Shown one piece after another: positions 13,531 to 21,222 of a stretch of DNA of 41,960 bases. Made by a program: the position numbers and the translations under genes. The stretch lies in the IMG/VR virus record IMGVR_UViG_3300046471_000251, positions 1 through 41,960 of that record; one strand, given 5' to 3'. Under the pieces are notes generated by a model, which saw only the letters and a program-made list of their open reading frames with translations, did not search any database and was not told where the DNA came from. Within the stretch, counting starts at the first letter, position 1; the number at the start of each line of letters is the position of its first letter. This stretch comes from a virus.

Positions 13531-13732
13531 ATGGCGTAAGGCCTGGAAGCTAACCAGCGTTCAACTGGCCGTAGCTGTAGCGGTGCTCAATGCGGCAGCG
13601 GCGGGGTGGTCCTTGTTCCAGGGCGCGGTAGATCCATTGGTGTTCGCCAGCGTGAACATGGTGCTCGGTATTGCTGTGGCCGTATCTCGGGTGGTGAAGC
13701 AGCCGGCGCTGAACGATCCGCCTCCAGAATAA
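13514..13732 (+). CDS. Holin, two transmembrane segments
   Basis: A 72-residue protein: MSLIPEWRKAWKLTSVQ, then two hydrophobic segments (about 17-37, LAVAVAVLNAAAAGWSLF; about 44-62, VFASVNMVLGIAVAVSRVV) and a short polar tail. Size and pattern are those of small phage holins in Pseudomonas prophages. It would permeabilise the inner membrane and release the R-type endolysin encoded 26 kb away. It overlaps the lipoprotein gene by 17 bases. Confidence 0.85.
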   Translation: MSLIPEWRKAWKLTSVQLAVAVAVLNAAAAGWSLFQGAVDPLVFASVNMVLGIAVAVSRVVKQPALNDPPPE

Positions 13733-13734
13733 TC

Positions 13735-13770
13735 CGCGCCACGTTTCATGAATCGCCATTTCGTGGCGCG
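13735..13770. repeat. Nine-base perfect inverted repeat before the portal gene
   Basis: CGCGCCACG (13735-13743) and CGTGGCGCG (13762-13770) with an 18-base loop, in the gap between the holin and portal genes and 15 bases before the portal ATG. No T tract follows, so a plain terminator is unlikely; it may form an RNA hairpin near the portal ribosome binding site. Confidence 0.6.
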
Positions 13771-13784
13771 AGACTGATCAAAAC

Positions 13785-15191
13785 ATGACCACATCAAAAC
13801 CACGAATTCAGGTTCAAGACGGAAAGGTCGTCTCAGCAGACAGTCTTTCGAACATGGTTGCCAACATCGGCACCAATCGCGACAAGCGCTCGCACAGTCA
13901 ATTTGGTTTCGAGTTCGTCAATCAATTCGAGCTTGAGGCAGCGTATCAGTCGAACTGGATCGCTCGCCGTATCGTGGATAAGCCGAACGAAGATGCGTTG
14001 CGAGAATGGCGCGCATTCAGCGGCAAGCAGGCCAAGGACATTGCGAACGAAGAGCGTCGCCTGGGCGTGCAGCAAGCCTACCTCGATACGTGCTGCTGGG
14101 CTGACCTGTACGGCGGCGCGGCAATTCTGATGGTCACCGGGCAGAACCTCAGCTCACCGCTTGACCTGGACAAGATCAAGAAAGGCGGGTTGAAGAACCT
14201 GATCGTGCTCGACCGCTGGGATATTCAGCCCATCGATTTCAACATGACCGACCCGCTCAAGCCCAACTGGATGATGCCCGAGCACTACATGATGGTGAAC
14301 GGTACCCAGAAAATTCACCACAGCCACATCATTCGTCGCACTGGCGCTCGTCTGCCGCGTCGTATGCGCCTGTTCGAGCAAGGCTGGGGTGACAGTCGCC
14401 TTCGTCGTTGCATGTCCGACCTGCGCGATGTGGTGGCGACCAAGGGAGGCATTGCCTCACTGGTACTGGAAGCCAACGTCGATACGATCACCGTGAAGGG
14501 CCTCAAAAGCGCGCTTGCCAGCCCGCAGTGCGACAACGTCACCGAACGATATCGAATGTTCGGCATGATGAAGTCCATTGTGAACCTGGGGCTTCTTGAT
14601 GCTGAGAGCGAAGAGTTCGACCGCAAAAGCATCACGTTCTCCGGCCTCAGCCAGATCATGGAGCAATTCATGGTGTGGACTGCCGGCGCTGCGGAAATGC
14701 CTGTCACCGAATTGTGGGGGCAGTCAGCCTCTGGACTTAGCTCTACCGGTGAAGGCGATCTGAAGACCTATCACGGAACGATCAAGGGCAAGCAGGACGG
14801 CCAGATGCGGCTGGACCTCGAAGCGCTTGACCAGGTGCTGATCCGGTCCGCTCTGGGCTCATATCCGGATGACATCGAGTTTGAGTGGAACCCACTTGCT
14901 CAGACGTCCGGCATCGAACAGGCGCAAGAGGACCTTGCTGACGCCCAGGCCGACGCGCTGCACATTGAGAACCGTGTGATTCGCCCAAGCCATGCCATGC
15001 GGCGCGCTCAGGCGAAAGGCACCTACGCCATCACTGATGAGCAGATCGCGGCCCAAGAGAAGATCGAAAAGGATCAGGACGATGGCATTGGCGACGACGG
15101 CGAAGGCCTCCCCGGTTTCTCCCTTGGCGAAGCTGATGGCGACAAACAAGACGCTGATGGAAAAGCGGCCAAAGAAACCCCGAGGGCCTAA
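13785..15191 (+). CDS. Portal protein, DUF1073 family
   Basis: A 468-residue protein. The middle (WADLYGGAAILMVTGQNLSS, VLDRWDIQPIDFNMTDPL, MPVTELWGQSASGLSSTGEG) matches the DUF1073/phage portal family of contractile-tailed phages. The C-terminal 60 residues are acidic and polar. It forms the dodecameric ring at the capsid vertex through which DNA is packaged. The 5-prime end has only a weak GAGA before the ATG. The head-morphogenesis gene begins inside its end. Confidence 0.93.
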   Translation: MTTSKPRIQVQDGKVVSADSLSNMVANIGTNRDKRSHSQFGFEFVNQFELEAAYQSNWIARRIVDKPNEDALREWRAFSGKQAKDIANEERRLGVQQAYLDTCCWADLYGGAAILMVTGQNLSSPLDLDKIKKGGLKNLIVLDRWDIQPIDFNMTDPLKPNWMMPEHYMMVNGTQKIHHSHIIRRTGARLPRRMRLFEQGWGDSRLRRCMSDLRDVVATKGGIASLVLEANVDTITVKGLKSALASPQCDNVTERYRMFGMMKSIVNLGLLDAESEEFDRKSITFSGLSQIMEQFMVWTAGAAEMPVTELWGQSASGLSSTGEGDLKTYHGTIKGKQDGQMRLDLEALDQVLIRSALGSYPDDIEFEWNPLAQTSGIEQAQEDLADAQADALHIENRVIRPSHAMRRAQAKGTYAITDEQIAAQEKIEKDQDDGIGDDGEGLPGFSLGEADGDKQDADGKAAKETPRA

Positions 15192-16053
15192 ACCGGTCCG
15201 GCCGAGCGAAGAAGCGGAGCGGTATTACCGTGGTCAGCTTCGCTCGCTGGTACGCCTGATGGCTGGTGAGCTCGTTGCAGCGCTTGAGCCTGAGCTGAAG
15301 CGGTTAAAGCCGCAGTACATCGCGGACAGCGCTGTGACACTTGATGGCAGCTGGACTGATGAAATCCTCAAGGCAATTCGTGGCGTATCGCAGCGCTTCA
15401 CCTCGTCGTTGTTTGATGCTCAGGTGCAACGCGTTGCAGCGAGCACCATCAGTCGCGCCGAGGCCGATAACGCCGAAGACTTCCGCAACTCGATCAACAA
15501 AGCCGTAGGTATCGATTTCCAGTTGATCACCAAGCCCAAGGGCATGACCGATTACCTGGAAGCCTCCGTCGCCGAAAACGTCAACCTGATCAAGTCCGTC
15601 AAGACCGAGTATTTCCAGAAAGTGGAAACGATCGTGTTGGGCGGTATGAAAGGTGGCGCCGCTCCATCGGTCATTGCCAAGCAGATTCAGGAGCAGACGG
15701 GCATCACCGCTCGCCGCGCCAAGTTGATTGCGCGCGACCAGATGTCTCAGATCAACGCCGACCTGACAGAGAAGCGACAGGCTGCCGCGGGGATTGAATT
15801 CTATAAGTCAGAAGATGCCGGCGACGTTCGCGTTTCTGGCAACCCCGCTGGCAAATACCCCAACGCCAAGATCAGCTGTTACGGAATTGCCCGTCAGGAC
15901 ATTGGCTATGGACCTGGCGTGTACAAGGTCGGTGTCGGTGCTACATGGGCGGGGCAGTCTGGACTCAAACCAGGCAAGCACCACGTCCTCTGCCGCTGCT
16001 CCGCAATCGCCATGATTGAAGGCGTGAACTACTTCCCCGAAAAAAGCGGGTAA
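15136..16053 (+). CDS. Head morphogenesis protein, SPP1 gp7/MuF type
   Basis: A domain of about 300 residues: EAERYYRGQLRSLVRLM, TGITARRAKLIARDQMSQIN and a C-terminal KHHVLCRCSAIAMIE. This is the MuF/SPP1 gp7 minor head protein signature. Start choice is uncertain: ATGs at 15082, 15136 and 15157 all overlap the portal gene; I take 15136, which begins MATNKTLMEKRPKKPRG, as the conserved part starts soon after. Minor head proteins of this class enter the capsid with the portal and help DNA delivery. Confidence 0.88.
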   Translation: MATNKTLMEKRPKKPRGPKPVRPSEEAERYYRGQLRSLVRLMAGELVAALEPELKRLKPQYIADSAVTLDGSWTDEILKAIRGVSQRFTSSLFDAQVQRVAASTISRAEADNAEDFRNSINKAVGIDFQLITKPKGMTDYLEASVAENVNLIKSVKTEYFQKVETIVLGGMKGGAAPSVIAKQIQEQTGITARRAKLIARDQMSQINADLTEKRQAAAGIEFYKSEDAGDVRVSGNPAGKYPNAKISCYGIARQDIGYGPGVYKVGVGATWAGQSGLKPGKHHVLCRCSAIAMIEGVNYFPEKSG

Positions 16054-16056
16054 CCC

Positions 16057-17157
16057 ATGCAAAGAATGACCCTCGACGAGACGTTCGCGCCTACGTCTCG
16101 CACGCTCACGCCTGAAGGTTTCCTGTGCGTGAAAGGGATTGCGGCCCGAACTGGCGTGTATCAGTACCTGTCGAGCGAGCTTGAGCTGGATGGCCCTGAG
16201 CGCATCGTCAACGTGTACCGCTCGCCTGAAGAGGTGTTCTCGCCTGAGTCCATGGCGACCTACCTGCACAAGGACGTCACCAACGGCCATCCGAAGGATC
16301 TGGTTGATTCGACCACCTTCCGCGAAGTCTCCGTGGGCCATGTGCGCGGCGTTGAGCGCGACGGCGACAACCTCGTCGTCGACATGATCATCAAGGACCA
16401 GTCGGCCATCGACGATATCCAGTCAGGCAAGGCTGAGCTTTCCCCCGGCTACCTGGCCGAGTACGTGTTTGCCCCAGGCATCGCCCCGGACAACACCCCC
16501 TACGAATACGAGCAGCGTGACATCCAGATCAACCACAACGCGGTTGTAGAAGCAGCACGGGCCGGAAAGGTCGCCCGTATTTTTGATCACAAACCGAAAG
16601 GTATACCTACTATGGCGACCCGGAAGCTCTTTCTGGACTCCAAAAAAACCCTCTCCGTCGTGCTTGATGAGGAACATGCAGTGATCGTCGAGGACGGCAT
16701 TGCGAGGCTCATGAAGGCTTTCGATGACGCAAATGACCGTGCCGACAAGGCCGAAGCCACCAAGGACGCTGCCGAAGAGGAGTTGGAAGAGGCCAAGAAG
16801 GCAACTTCCGACGCCGCTATCGGCCTGCGCGTCAAGTCCACCCTCGACACCATCGCGCTGGCCGCCAAGGTCGTGAAGTCATTCGATGCCAAGGGCATGG
16901 TCTCTCCGCTCGAAATCAAGCGTGCCGCCATGGCACAGCTGAAGCCGACCCGCGACTGGGCTACCAAGTCCGAAGCCTATGTGCTCGCCGCATTCGATGC
17001 CGCCGCTGATGAAGCGGACGAGAAGGATGACGACGAAGACGACAAGTCGAAAACCAACGACAGCCTGACCCAGTTTGCCAAGGACGCCGCCAAGGTGCCG
17101 AAAGCAACCACTGACGGCTCCGATGCCTACAACGCATTCCTGCGAGGTGAAAAGTAA
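16057..17157 (+). CDS. DUF2213 prohead protease with C-terminal scaffold
   Basis: A 366-residue protein. The first 180 residues (GFLCVKGIAARTGVYQYLSS, VGHVRGVERDGDNLVVDMII, KAELSPGYLAEYVF) match the DUF2213 family, considered head maturation proteases. Residues 186-366 are helical, acidic and alanine-rich (KATKDAAEEELEEAKKA-like stretch about residues 235-250), as scaffolds are. An internal ATG at 16612 (residue 186) with AAAGG upstream falls exactly at the boundary. The stop shares a base with the next ATG. Confidence 0.88.
   Translation: MQRMTLDETFAPTSRTLTPEGFLCVKGIAARTGVYQYLSSELELDGPERIVNVYRSPEEVFSPESMATYLHKDVTNGHPKDLVDSTTFREVSVGHVRGVERDGDNLVVDMIIKDQSAIDDIQSGKAELSPGYLAEYVFAPGIAPDNTPYEYEQRDIQINHNAVVEAARAGKVARIFDHKPKGIPTMATRKLFLDSKKTLSVVLDEEHAVIVEDGIARLMKAFDDANDRADKAEATKDAAEEELEEAKKATSDAAIGLRVKSTLDTIALAAKVVKSFDAKGMVSPLEIKRAAMAQLKPTRDWATKSEAYVLAAFDAAADEADEKDDDEDDKSKTNDSLTQFAKDAAKVPKATTDGSDAYNAFLRGEK
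16612..17157 (+). CDS. Possible nested scaffold protein from an internal start
   Basis: In frame with the DUF2213 gene, this ATG is preceded by AAAGG ten bases upstream and starts MATRKLFLDSKKTLSVVL at the junction of protease and scaffold parts. It would yield a 181-residue scaffold in excess over the fused form, like lambda Nu3 within C. The start is inferred. Confidence 0.45.
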   Translation: MATRKLFLDSKKTLSVVLDEEHAVIVEDGIARLMKAFDDANDRADKAEATKDAAEEELEEAKKATSDAAIGLRVKSTLDTIALAAKVVKSFDAKGMVSPLEIKRAAMAQLKPTRDWATKSEAYVLAAFDAAADEADEKDDDEDDKSKTNDSLTQFAKDAAKVPKATTDGSDAYNAFLRGEK

Positions 17158-17666
17158 TGGCCACCGCTTTTGATACGTTCGGCCAGTACGCTGGCAAAGC
17201 CTTCGAAGGTCAGATCAATGACCTGTCCATGGCTGATGTGACCTCGGGTGTAGCTGAAGTGGCTATCCCTTTCGCCCGCGCGGTGGTGTCCGGTACTGCA
17301 TCCAAGCGTGATGCGCTCCCGGGTGCCGGTGCTGGCTTCTTCCTCGGCATCTCCGTTCGCAAGACTGTCGGTGTCAGCTCCAGCTACATCAGCGGCCAAA
17401 CCGTGGACAACGGCAACGCTGTCGGCGGCTACCGCATCAACGAAGAAACCAGCCGTGTCAGCCACGGTCGCGTCTGGGTCAAGACTGTCGACGGCGCAAC
17501 CGTTGGTGCTCAGGTCTACGCCAAGCCAACAACTGGCGAGCTGACCAACGCGACCACTGCCGGTAACCACCTGCTCCCAGGCTGCACCTTCCTGACCGCT
17601 GCGGCGGCCGGTGAGTTGGCACTGATGCAAGTCAAGGCCATCAACCCAACCACCATCGCCGCGTAA
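17157..17666 (+). CDS. Capsid cement/decoration protein
   Basis: A 169-residue protein directly before the major capsid gene, starting in a TAATG junction. MATAFDTFGQYAGKAFEGQI, then a beta-rich body with many Val, Thr and Gly residues (ISGQTVDNGNAVGGYRINEE). It matches structural cement proteins that stabilise the expanded capsid in this gene order (protease-cement-capsid). No catalytic motif is seen. Confidence 0.82.
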   Translation: MATAFDTFGQYAGKAFEGQINDLSMADVTSGVAEVAIPFARAVVSGTASKRDALPGAGAGFFLGISVRKTVGVSSSYISGQTVDNGNAVGGYRINEETSRVSHGRVWVKTVDGATVGAQVYAKPTTGELTNATTAGNHLLPGCTFLTAAAAGELALMQVKAINPTTIAA

Positions 17667-17677
17667 GGAGCGAATAC

Positions 17678-18655
17678 ATGAGAACTATGGACGCAGCGGC
17701 CCAGGCGCAACTGGGCTTTCTGGTCGGTAACCTGACCTTTATCGAGCAAGAGGTACTGCGTCAGCCGTACCCAGAGATTCGCTATCCGACCCTGCTCAAC
17801 GTCGACACCTCGGCGCCTGACTACATCGAGTCAATCGGCTTCAAGGTCCTCGACTACAAGGGTGAACCCGCACCGATCGGTGATCTGTCCCACGACTTCC
17901 CGCTGGCTGAGATCGCATCGAAGGTCGGCGGCGTGGATGTTGTTCAGGCTGGCCTGGGCTACACCTACACCCAAATTGAAGTCGGCAAGGCCATGGAAAT
18001 GGCGAACGCTCAAGGCTTCGGTGGCGCGATCAACTACCTGGCCGAAAAGCCAATCGCCACCCGCACCCTGACCGAGCAATGGCTCGACCGCGTAGCCATG
18101 ATCGGTGATCCGCGCTGGCCTTCGCTGACCATCGGCGGCCTGATCCGCTACCCAGGGGTCCCAGTCCTCGCCACGGGCACTTTGCTGGGTGGCGCGAACA
18201 AGACCATTGCGCAGATCCTCGCTCAAGAGCCTGATGACGCTGCTCAGCAACTGCTGAACTTGCTGAACAACCTGATCCTTCAGGTTTACTCGGTACAGAC
18301 CAACAGCATCTTCCGTCCGACGCACATCCTGATGCCGCTGGTTCAATACGGCCTGCTGACCACGTTCCGTATCCCGAACACCTCGGAAACGTTGATCAGC
18401 TATCTGGAGCGTGTACTGCGCATCACCTTCGAGCCTGTTCTGCAACTCAAGGGTGCTGGTGTCGGCGGCACTGATCGGATGATGGCTTACACCAAAAATC
18501 CTCAGTTCGCCAAGTTCCACCTGCCAATGCCGTTCACCCTGAACGCGCCCATCCCGTCTCACGGTGGCTTGCGCTTCGAGGCTGCGGGCGTGGTTCGTAC
18601 CGCTGGTACCGAGCTGCGGGTTCCGATGTCCCACGCCTACGTTGATGGCATCTAA
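17678..18655 (+). CDS. Major capsid protein, DUF2184 family
   Basis: A 325-residue protein with a strong AAGGAG. The text DAAAQAQLGFLVGNLTFIEQ, WLDRVAMIGDPRWPSLTIGG and AGTELRVPMSHAYVDG is typical of DUF2184 coat proteins, which adopt the HK97 fold. No separate protease-processed N-terminal scaffold domain is visible; scaffold comes from the upstream gene. Confidence is high from family, size and place. Confidence 0.93.
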   Translation: MRTMDAAAQAQLGFLVGNLTFIEQEVLRQPYPEIRYPTLLNVDTSAPDYIESIGFKVLDYKGEPAPIGDLSHDFPLAEIASKVGGVDVVQAGLGYTYTQIEVGKAMEMANAQGFGGAINYLAEKPIATRTLTEQWLDRVAMIGDPRWPSLTIGGLIRYPGVPVLATGTLLGGANKTIAQILAQEPDDAAQQLLNLLNNLILQVYSVQTNSIFRPTHILMPLVQYGLLTTFRIPNTSETLISYLERVLRITFEPVLQLKGAGVGGTDRMMAYTKNPQFAKFHLPMPFTLNAPIPSHGGLRFEAAGVVRTAGTELRVPMSHAYVDGI

Positions 18656-18664
18656 GGGGGTCTC

Positions 18665-19045
18665 ATGACTTCGAAGAAGGTTTACACCAACATCAGCGCC
18701 AATCCGGTGTTCCTGTCGGACGGCAGCTCGGTGGGCGTCGGCGAGCAGACCACTGACGAGCAATTCGAGCTCGCCAAGGGTTCGTTCTGGGAAGAACACG
18801 GCGTGCTGGTCTCAGGTGCGCCTGAAACCGCTCCCGAGAACAAGGCGCAACTCGATGAGCTGCGTGTCGAGAACGCCAAGCTGAAGGAGGACCTGTTCAA
18901 TGAGCAGTCCAGCCGCCAGAAGCTGGAATCGGACCTGAAAGACCTACCCGGTCAGTTGCAGGATGCTCAAGCCAAGCTGATTGACGAACAGGCCCGCTCT
19001 CAGAAGCTGGAATCGGACCTGAAAGCGGCCCTGGCGAAAAAGTAA
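18665..19045 (+). CDS. Coiled-coil protein with an internal repeat, head region
   Basis: A 126-residue protein with GGGGGT upstream. Residues 1-50 are a small mixed domain (KVYTNISANPVFLSDGSSVG); residues 55-126 are a coiled coil in which QKLESDLK appears twice, encoded by an exact 25-base duplication (18917-18941, 19001-19025). The next small gene has the same N-terminal theme (a short domain about head or capsid surface). Function unknown; perhaps a head accessory. Confidence 0.75.
   Translation: MTSKKVYTNISANPVFLSDGSSVGVGEQTTDEQFELAKGSFWEEHGVLVSGAPETAPENKAQLDELRVENAKLKEDLFNEQSSRQKLESDLKDLPGQLQDAQAKLIDEQARSQKLESDLKAALAKK
18917..19025 (+). repeat. In-frame 25-base direct repeat inside the coiled-coil gene
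   Basis: The 25 bases beginning CAGAAGCTGGAATCGGACCT occur identically at 18917-18941 and 19001-19025, 84 bases (28 codons) apart. Being a multiple of three and of the heptad length, deletion or duplication keeps both the frame and the coiled coil. Confidence 0.9.
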
Positions 19046-19087
19046 CTGCTCGCCCTCATCGCTGGGGGCGTTTCAGGAGTTTGTTCA

Positions 19088-19258
19088 ATGGCAACGCTCA
19101 CCAACGTCTCCAGCCACATCATCCCGCTTGGCGGTTTAACGCTCCAGCCGGGAAAAGAGATTGAAGACTTCGACGAAGGCGACGCCGAGAAGCTGAAAAG
19201 CAGCCTGTTCTACAGAGCTGGCTGGCTGAGGATCGAACCAACGGCGAAAGCTGAGTAA
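19088..19258 (+). CDS. Small head-region protein, 56 residues
   Basis: ATG at 19088 with AGGAG nine bases upstream. MATLTNVSSHIIPLGGLTLQ, then PGKEIEDFDEGDAEKLKSSL and a C-terminal RAGWLRIEP. It resembles the N-terminal 50 residues of the preceding gene in theme (small beta domain with an acidic helix). Its location between capsid and neck genes suggests a head accessory. A terminator follows. Confidence 0.7.
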   Translation: MATLTNVSSHIIPLGGLTLQPGKEIEDFDEGDAEKLKSSLFYRAGWLRIEPTAKAE

Positions 19259-19268
19259 CACCAAATAG

Positions 19269-19289
19269 CCCCGCACTCGCGGGGTTTTT
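19269..19289 (+). terminator. Internal terminator/attenuator within the late operon
   Basis: CCCCGC (19269-19274)/GCGGGG (19279-19284) stem, four-base loop, TTTTT. It may lower expression of neck and tail genes relative to capsid. Confidence 0.85.
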
Positions 19290-19309
19290 CCTTCTGGAGA
19301 CTGCAAACC

Positions 19310-19753
19310 GTGGCCGAACTGACAATTGAAGTGACGCCGGCGATCATTGCTGATTTCCGGGCGTTCTACCCTGAATTCTCTGACAGTGCCGTCTGGTCTG
19401 ACGCTCAGATCACCAAGGCGCTGTACATCTCGCGTGGCGAATTTGGCGGCTGTGGCTGTGCCGGATGGGGGGATTACAAGCCCTATTCGTTCCTGCAGCG
19501 CGGCTGGTTCGCCCTCGCGGCGCATTACCTGACATGGCTCAAGGCAACAACCGATGCCACGACAGCAGATGGAAGCGCCTCAACACCCTACGCGCAGGCC
19601 AGCAAGAGCGTACGTGACGAATCTGTGTCCTATGCCATTCCAGAAGCGAACGCCTCTCTGACGACGTGGGAAGCGGCTCTTGCGCTGACCCCGTACGGGC
19701 TGGAATACCTTCACCTGCGCTCGCGGGCTGGCATGGGAGCGATCTGCGTATGA
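19310..19753 (+). CDS. DUF4054 head-tail connector protein
   Basis: GTG start at 19310 with GGAG upstream; 147 residues. Its text (FRAFYPEFSDSAVWSDAQIT, LQRGWFALAAHYLTWLKA) fits DUF4054 neck proteins that follow the capsid gene in this phage type. It contains a short Gly/Cys-rich stretch GGCGCAGWGD. It probably connects the portal to the tail. Confidence 0.85.
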   Translation: MAELTIEVTPAIIADFRAFYPEFSDSAVWSDAQITKALYISRGEFGGCGCAGWGDYKPYSFLQRGWFALAAHYLTWLKATTDATTADGSASTPYAQASKSVRDESVSYAIPEANASLTTWEAALALTPYGLEYLHLRSRAGMGAICV

Positions 19754-20253
19754 TCAAGCCCACCGTCAGCCTCATCAACAAGCAGCAAGTCGAGCAGGCC
19801 ATGAAGTCTCTCGCTACGAGACTGGAAGGCGCGACACGCGTACTGGTCGGTGTTCCCGTAGGTGCGGGCAGTTACGAGGACGGCAATACCATCGCCACCA
19901 TCGCCGCAGTCAACAACTTCGGATCGGAAGACGGCCACATCCCCGCGCGACCTTTCCTGGCGCCCGCTATCGACAAAGGCGCGCCGCAGTATCGCCGCCT
20001 CGCGCAGATCATGCTTCCCAAGGTGCTGAGTGGGGACATGACCATGCTCATGCTCATGAACAAGATGGGCAATTTGGCGCAGGATCATGTGAAGAAGGAA
20101 ATCATCGATCTGCGCGTTCCGGCCAACGCCGCATCCACCATCGCCAAAAAAGGCGCAGACAACCCGCTGATCGATACGGGCAATGCTGGGTTGCTTGGCT
20201 CGATCCGCTACGTCATTGACGACAGCGCGGAAACTCCAGAAGAGGGCTTGTAA
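19750..20253 (+). CDS. Neck/tail completion protein
   Basis: ATG at 19750 overlaps the previous stop; 167 residues. It contains RVLVGVPVGAGSYEDGNTIA, AAVNNFGSEDGHIPARPFLA and a helical part with many Met. The text ARPFLAPAIDK is common to HK97 gp10-like and minor tail proteins that complete the neck. The frame extends upstream but that would lie inside DUF4054. Confidence 0.75.
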   Translation: MIKPTVSLINKQQVEQAMKSLATRLEGATRVLVGVPVGAGSYEDGNTIATIAAVNNFGSEDGHIPARPFLAPAIDKGAPQYRRLAQIMLPKVLSGDMTMLMLMNKMGNLAQDHVKKEIIDLRVPANAASTIAKKGADNPLIDTGNAGLLGSIRYVIDDSAETPEEGL

Positions 20254-20672
20254 TGGGCCTGAACATGCGCGGCCACATCAGCGGCCCCTTCATCACACAC
20301 AAGGGGGTCGAGCTCAACCGCTACGCCAGTGCCGTGGTGGATTTCGAGCAGAAGCTAACGCTCATCTACTTCGGCACATTCGACGCCAACGTACAGCCGG
20401 TCAGCGACAAGGAAATCGAATTCTTCCAGATCGGCGCGGAGCGCATCAACGACGTTCGCGTAATTCACCGCAACGACGGCAAGGGCATCGAGGTTTCCAC
20501 CGCCGGAAAACTAGCTGACATCTTGGTTTTCGCCGAGACGCCCGATAAGCCGGCCACCTGGTGGAAGTCCATCGCGACCGATTACCGGCCCTGGCACAAC
20601 TTCTGCCGGTCGGTGATAGCCAAGCTCGACCCGGAAGAGATCGCGAAGCTGGAGGGCCAGGCCAATGCTTGA
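20253..20672 (+). CDS. Structural protein of the head-tail joint, unassigned
   Basis: A 139-residue protein starting in a TAATG junction. It has GLNMRGHISGPFITHKGVEL at the start and DYRPWHNFCRSVIAKLDPEE near the end. No family recognised; the place between two neck proteins implies a head-tail joining role. Its end overlaps the next gene by eight bases. Confidence 0.7.
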   Translation: MGLNMRGHISGPFITHKGVELNRYASAVVDFEQKLTLIYFGTFDANVQPVSDKEIEFFQIGAERINDVRVIHRNDGKGIEVSTAGKLADILVFAETPDKPATWWKSIATDYRPWHNFCRSVIAKLDPEEIAKLEGQANA

Positions 20673-21222
20673 CACCAAAGCGCTGTGCAAGGCGGTATGC
20701 CGAATCGTTGTCGCGGCCACAGGGTTGCCTGCTGATCATGTGATCGTCGGCGATCCCGGCGGGCCCTCGCCTACAGGGCCGTATTGCGCGGTGCGCTTAC
20801 AAAGCCCAGAACAGTTCGGCCAGGCCTTCACCAGTCAGCGCAATGTCCCAGCGCTTGATGATCCGCAGTACGAGGACGTCATCGCAAGGGTGTCCACTCA
20901 GTTCACGCTGGGCTTCAGCATCAATTTTTATCGCGCAGGTGCTGTTGCTTACGCGGCCGCCATGAGCGAGGCGAACAAGCGCGACCCGATCAAGGCCCTG
21001 CTGAGCGTTGCAAAGCTCGGATGGTCTCGCGTCTCCGCAGTGAACAACCTCACCGGCCTCTATCAGGCGGCGATGGAAGAACGAGCCCAGCTCACCCTCT
21101 ACCTCTACGGCGAATCCATCGCAGAAGACCGCGTGCAGCGGATCTACCGCGTCGGCCTGTCCGTGCAATCCGAACAATCTGGCGCGATAGCGCAAGGGGA
21201 AGTAAATGGCTTATCCGGCTGA
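20665..21222 (+). CDS. Neck terminator-like protein
   Basis: A 185-residue protein. LCKAVCRIVVAATGLPADHV, AVRLQSPEQFGQAFTSQRNV and a C-terminal ERAQLTLYLYGESIAEDRVQ fit phage neck terminator proteins (LIC_12616-like) that cap the tail tube before the sheath gene. It overlaps the sheath gene by 17 bases. Confidence 0.75.
   Translation: MLDTKALCKAVCRIVVAATGLPADHVIVGDPGGPSPTGPYCAVRLQSPEQFGQAFTSQRNVPALDDPQYEDVIARVSTQFTLGFSINFYRAGAVAYAAAMSEANKRDPIKALLSVAKLGWSRVSAVNNLTGLYQAAMEERAQLTLYLYGESIAEDRVQRIYRVGLSVQSEQSGAIAQGEVNGLSG

Noticed and set aside
17831-18799. Minus-strand 322-codon frame opposite the capsid gene
   Set aside because: A codon-bias shadow; the plus strand is clearly the DUF2184 capsid.
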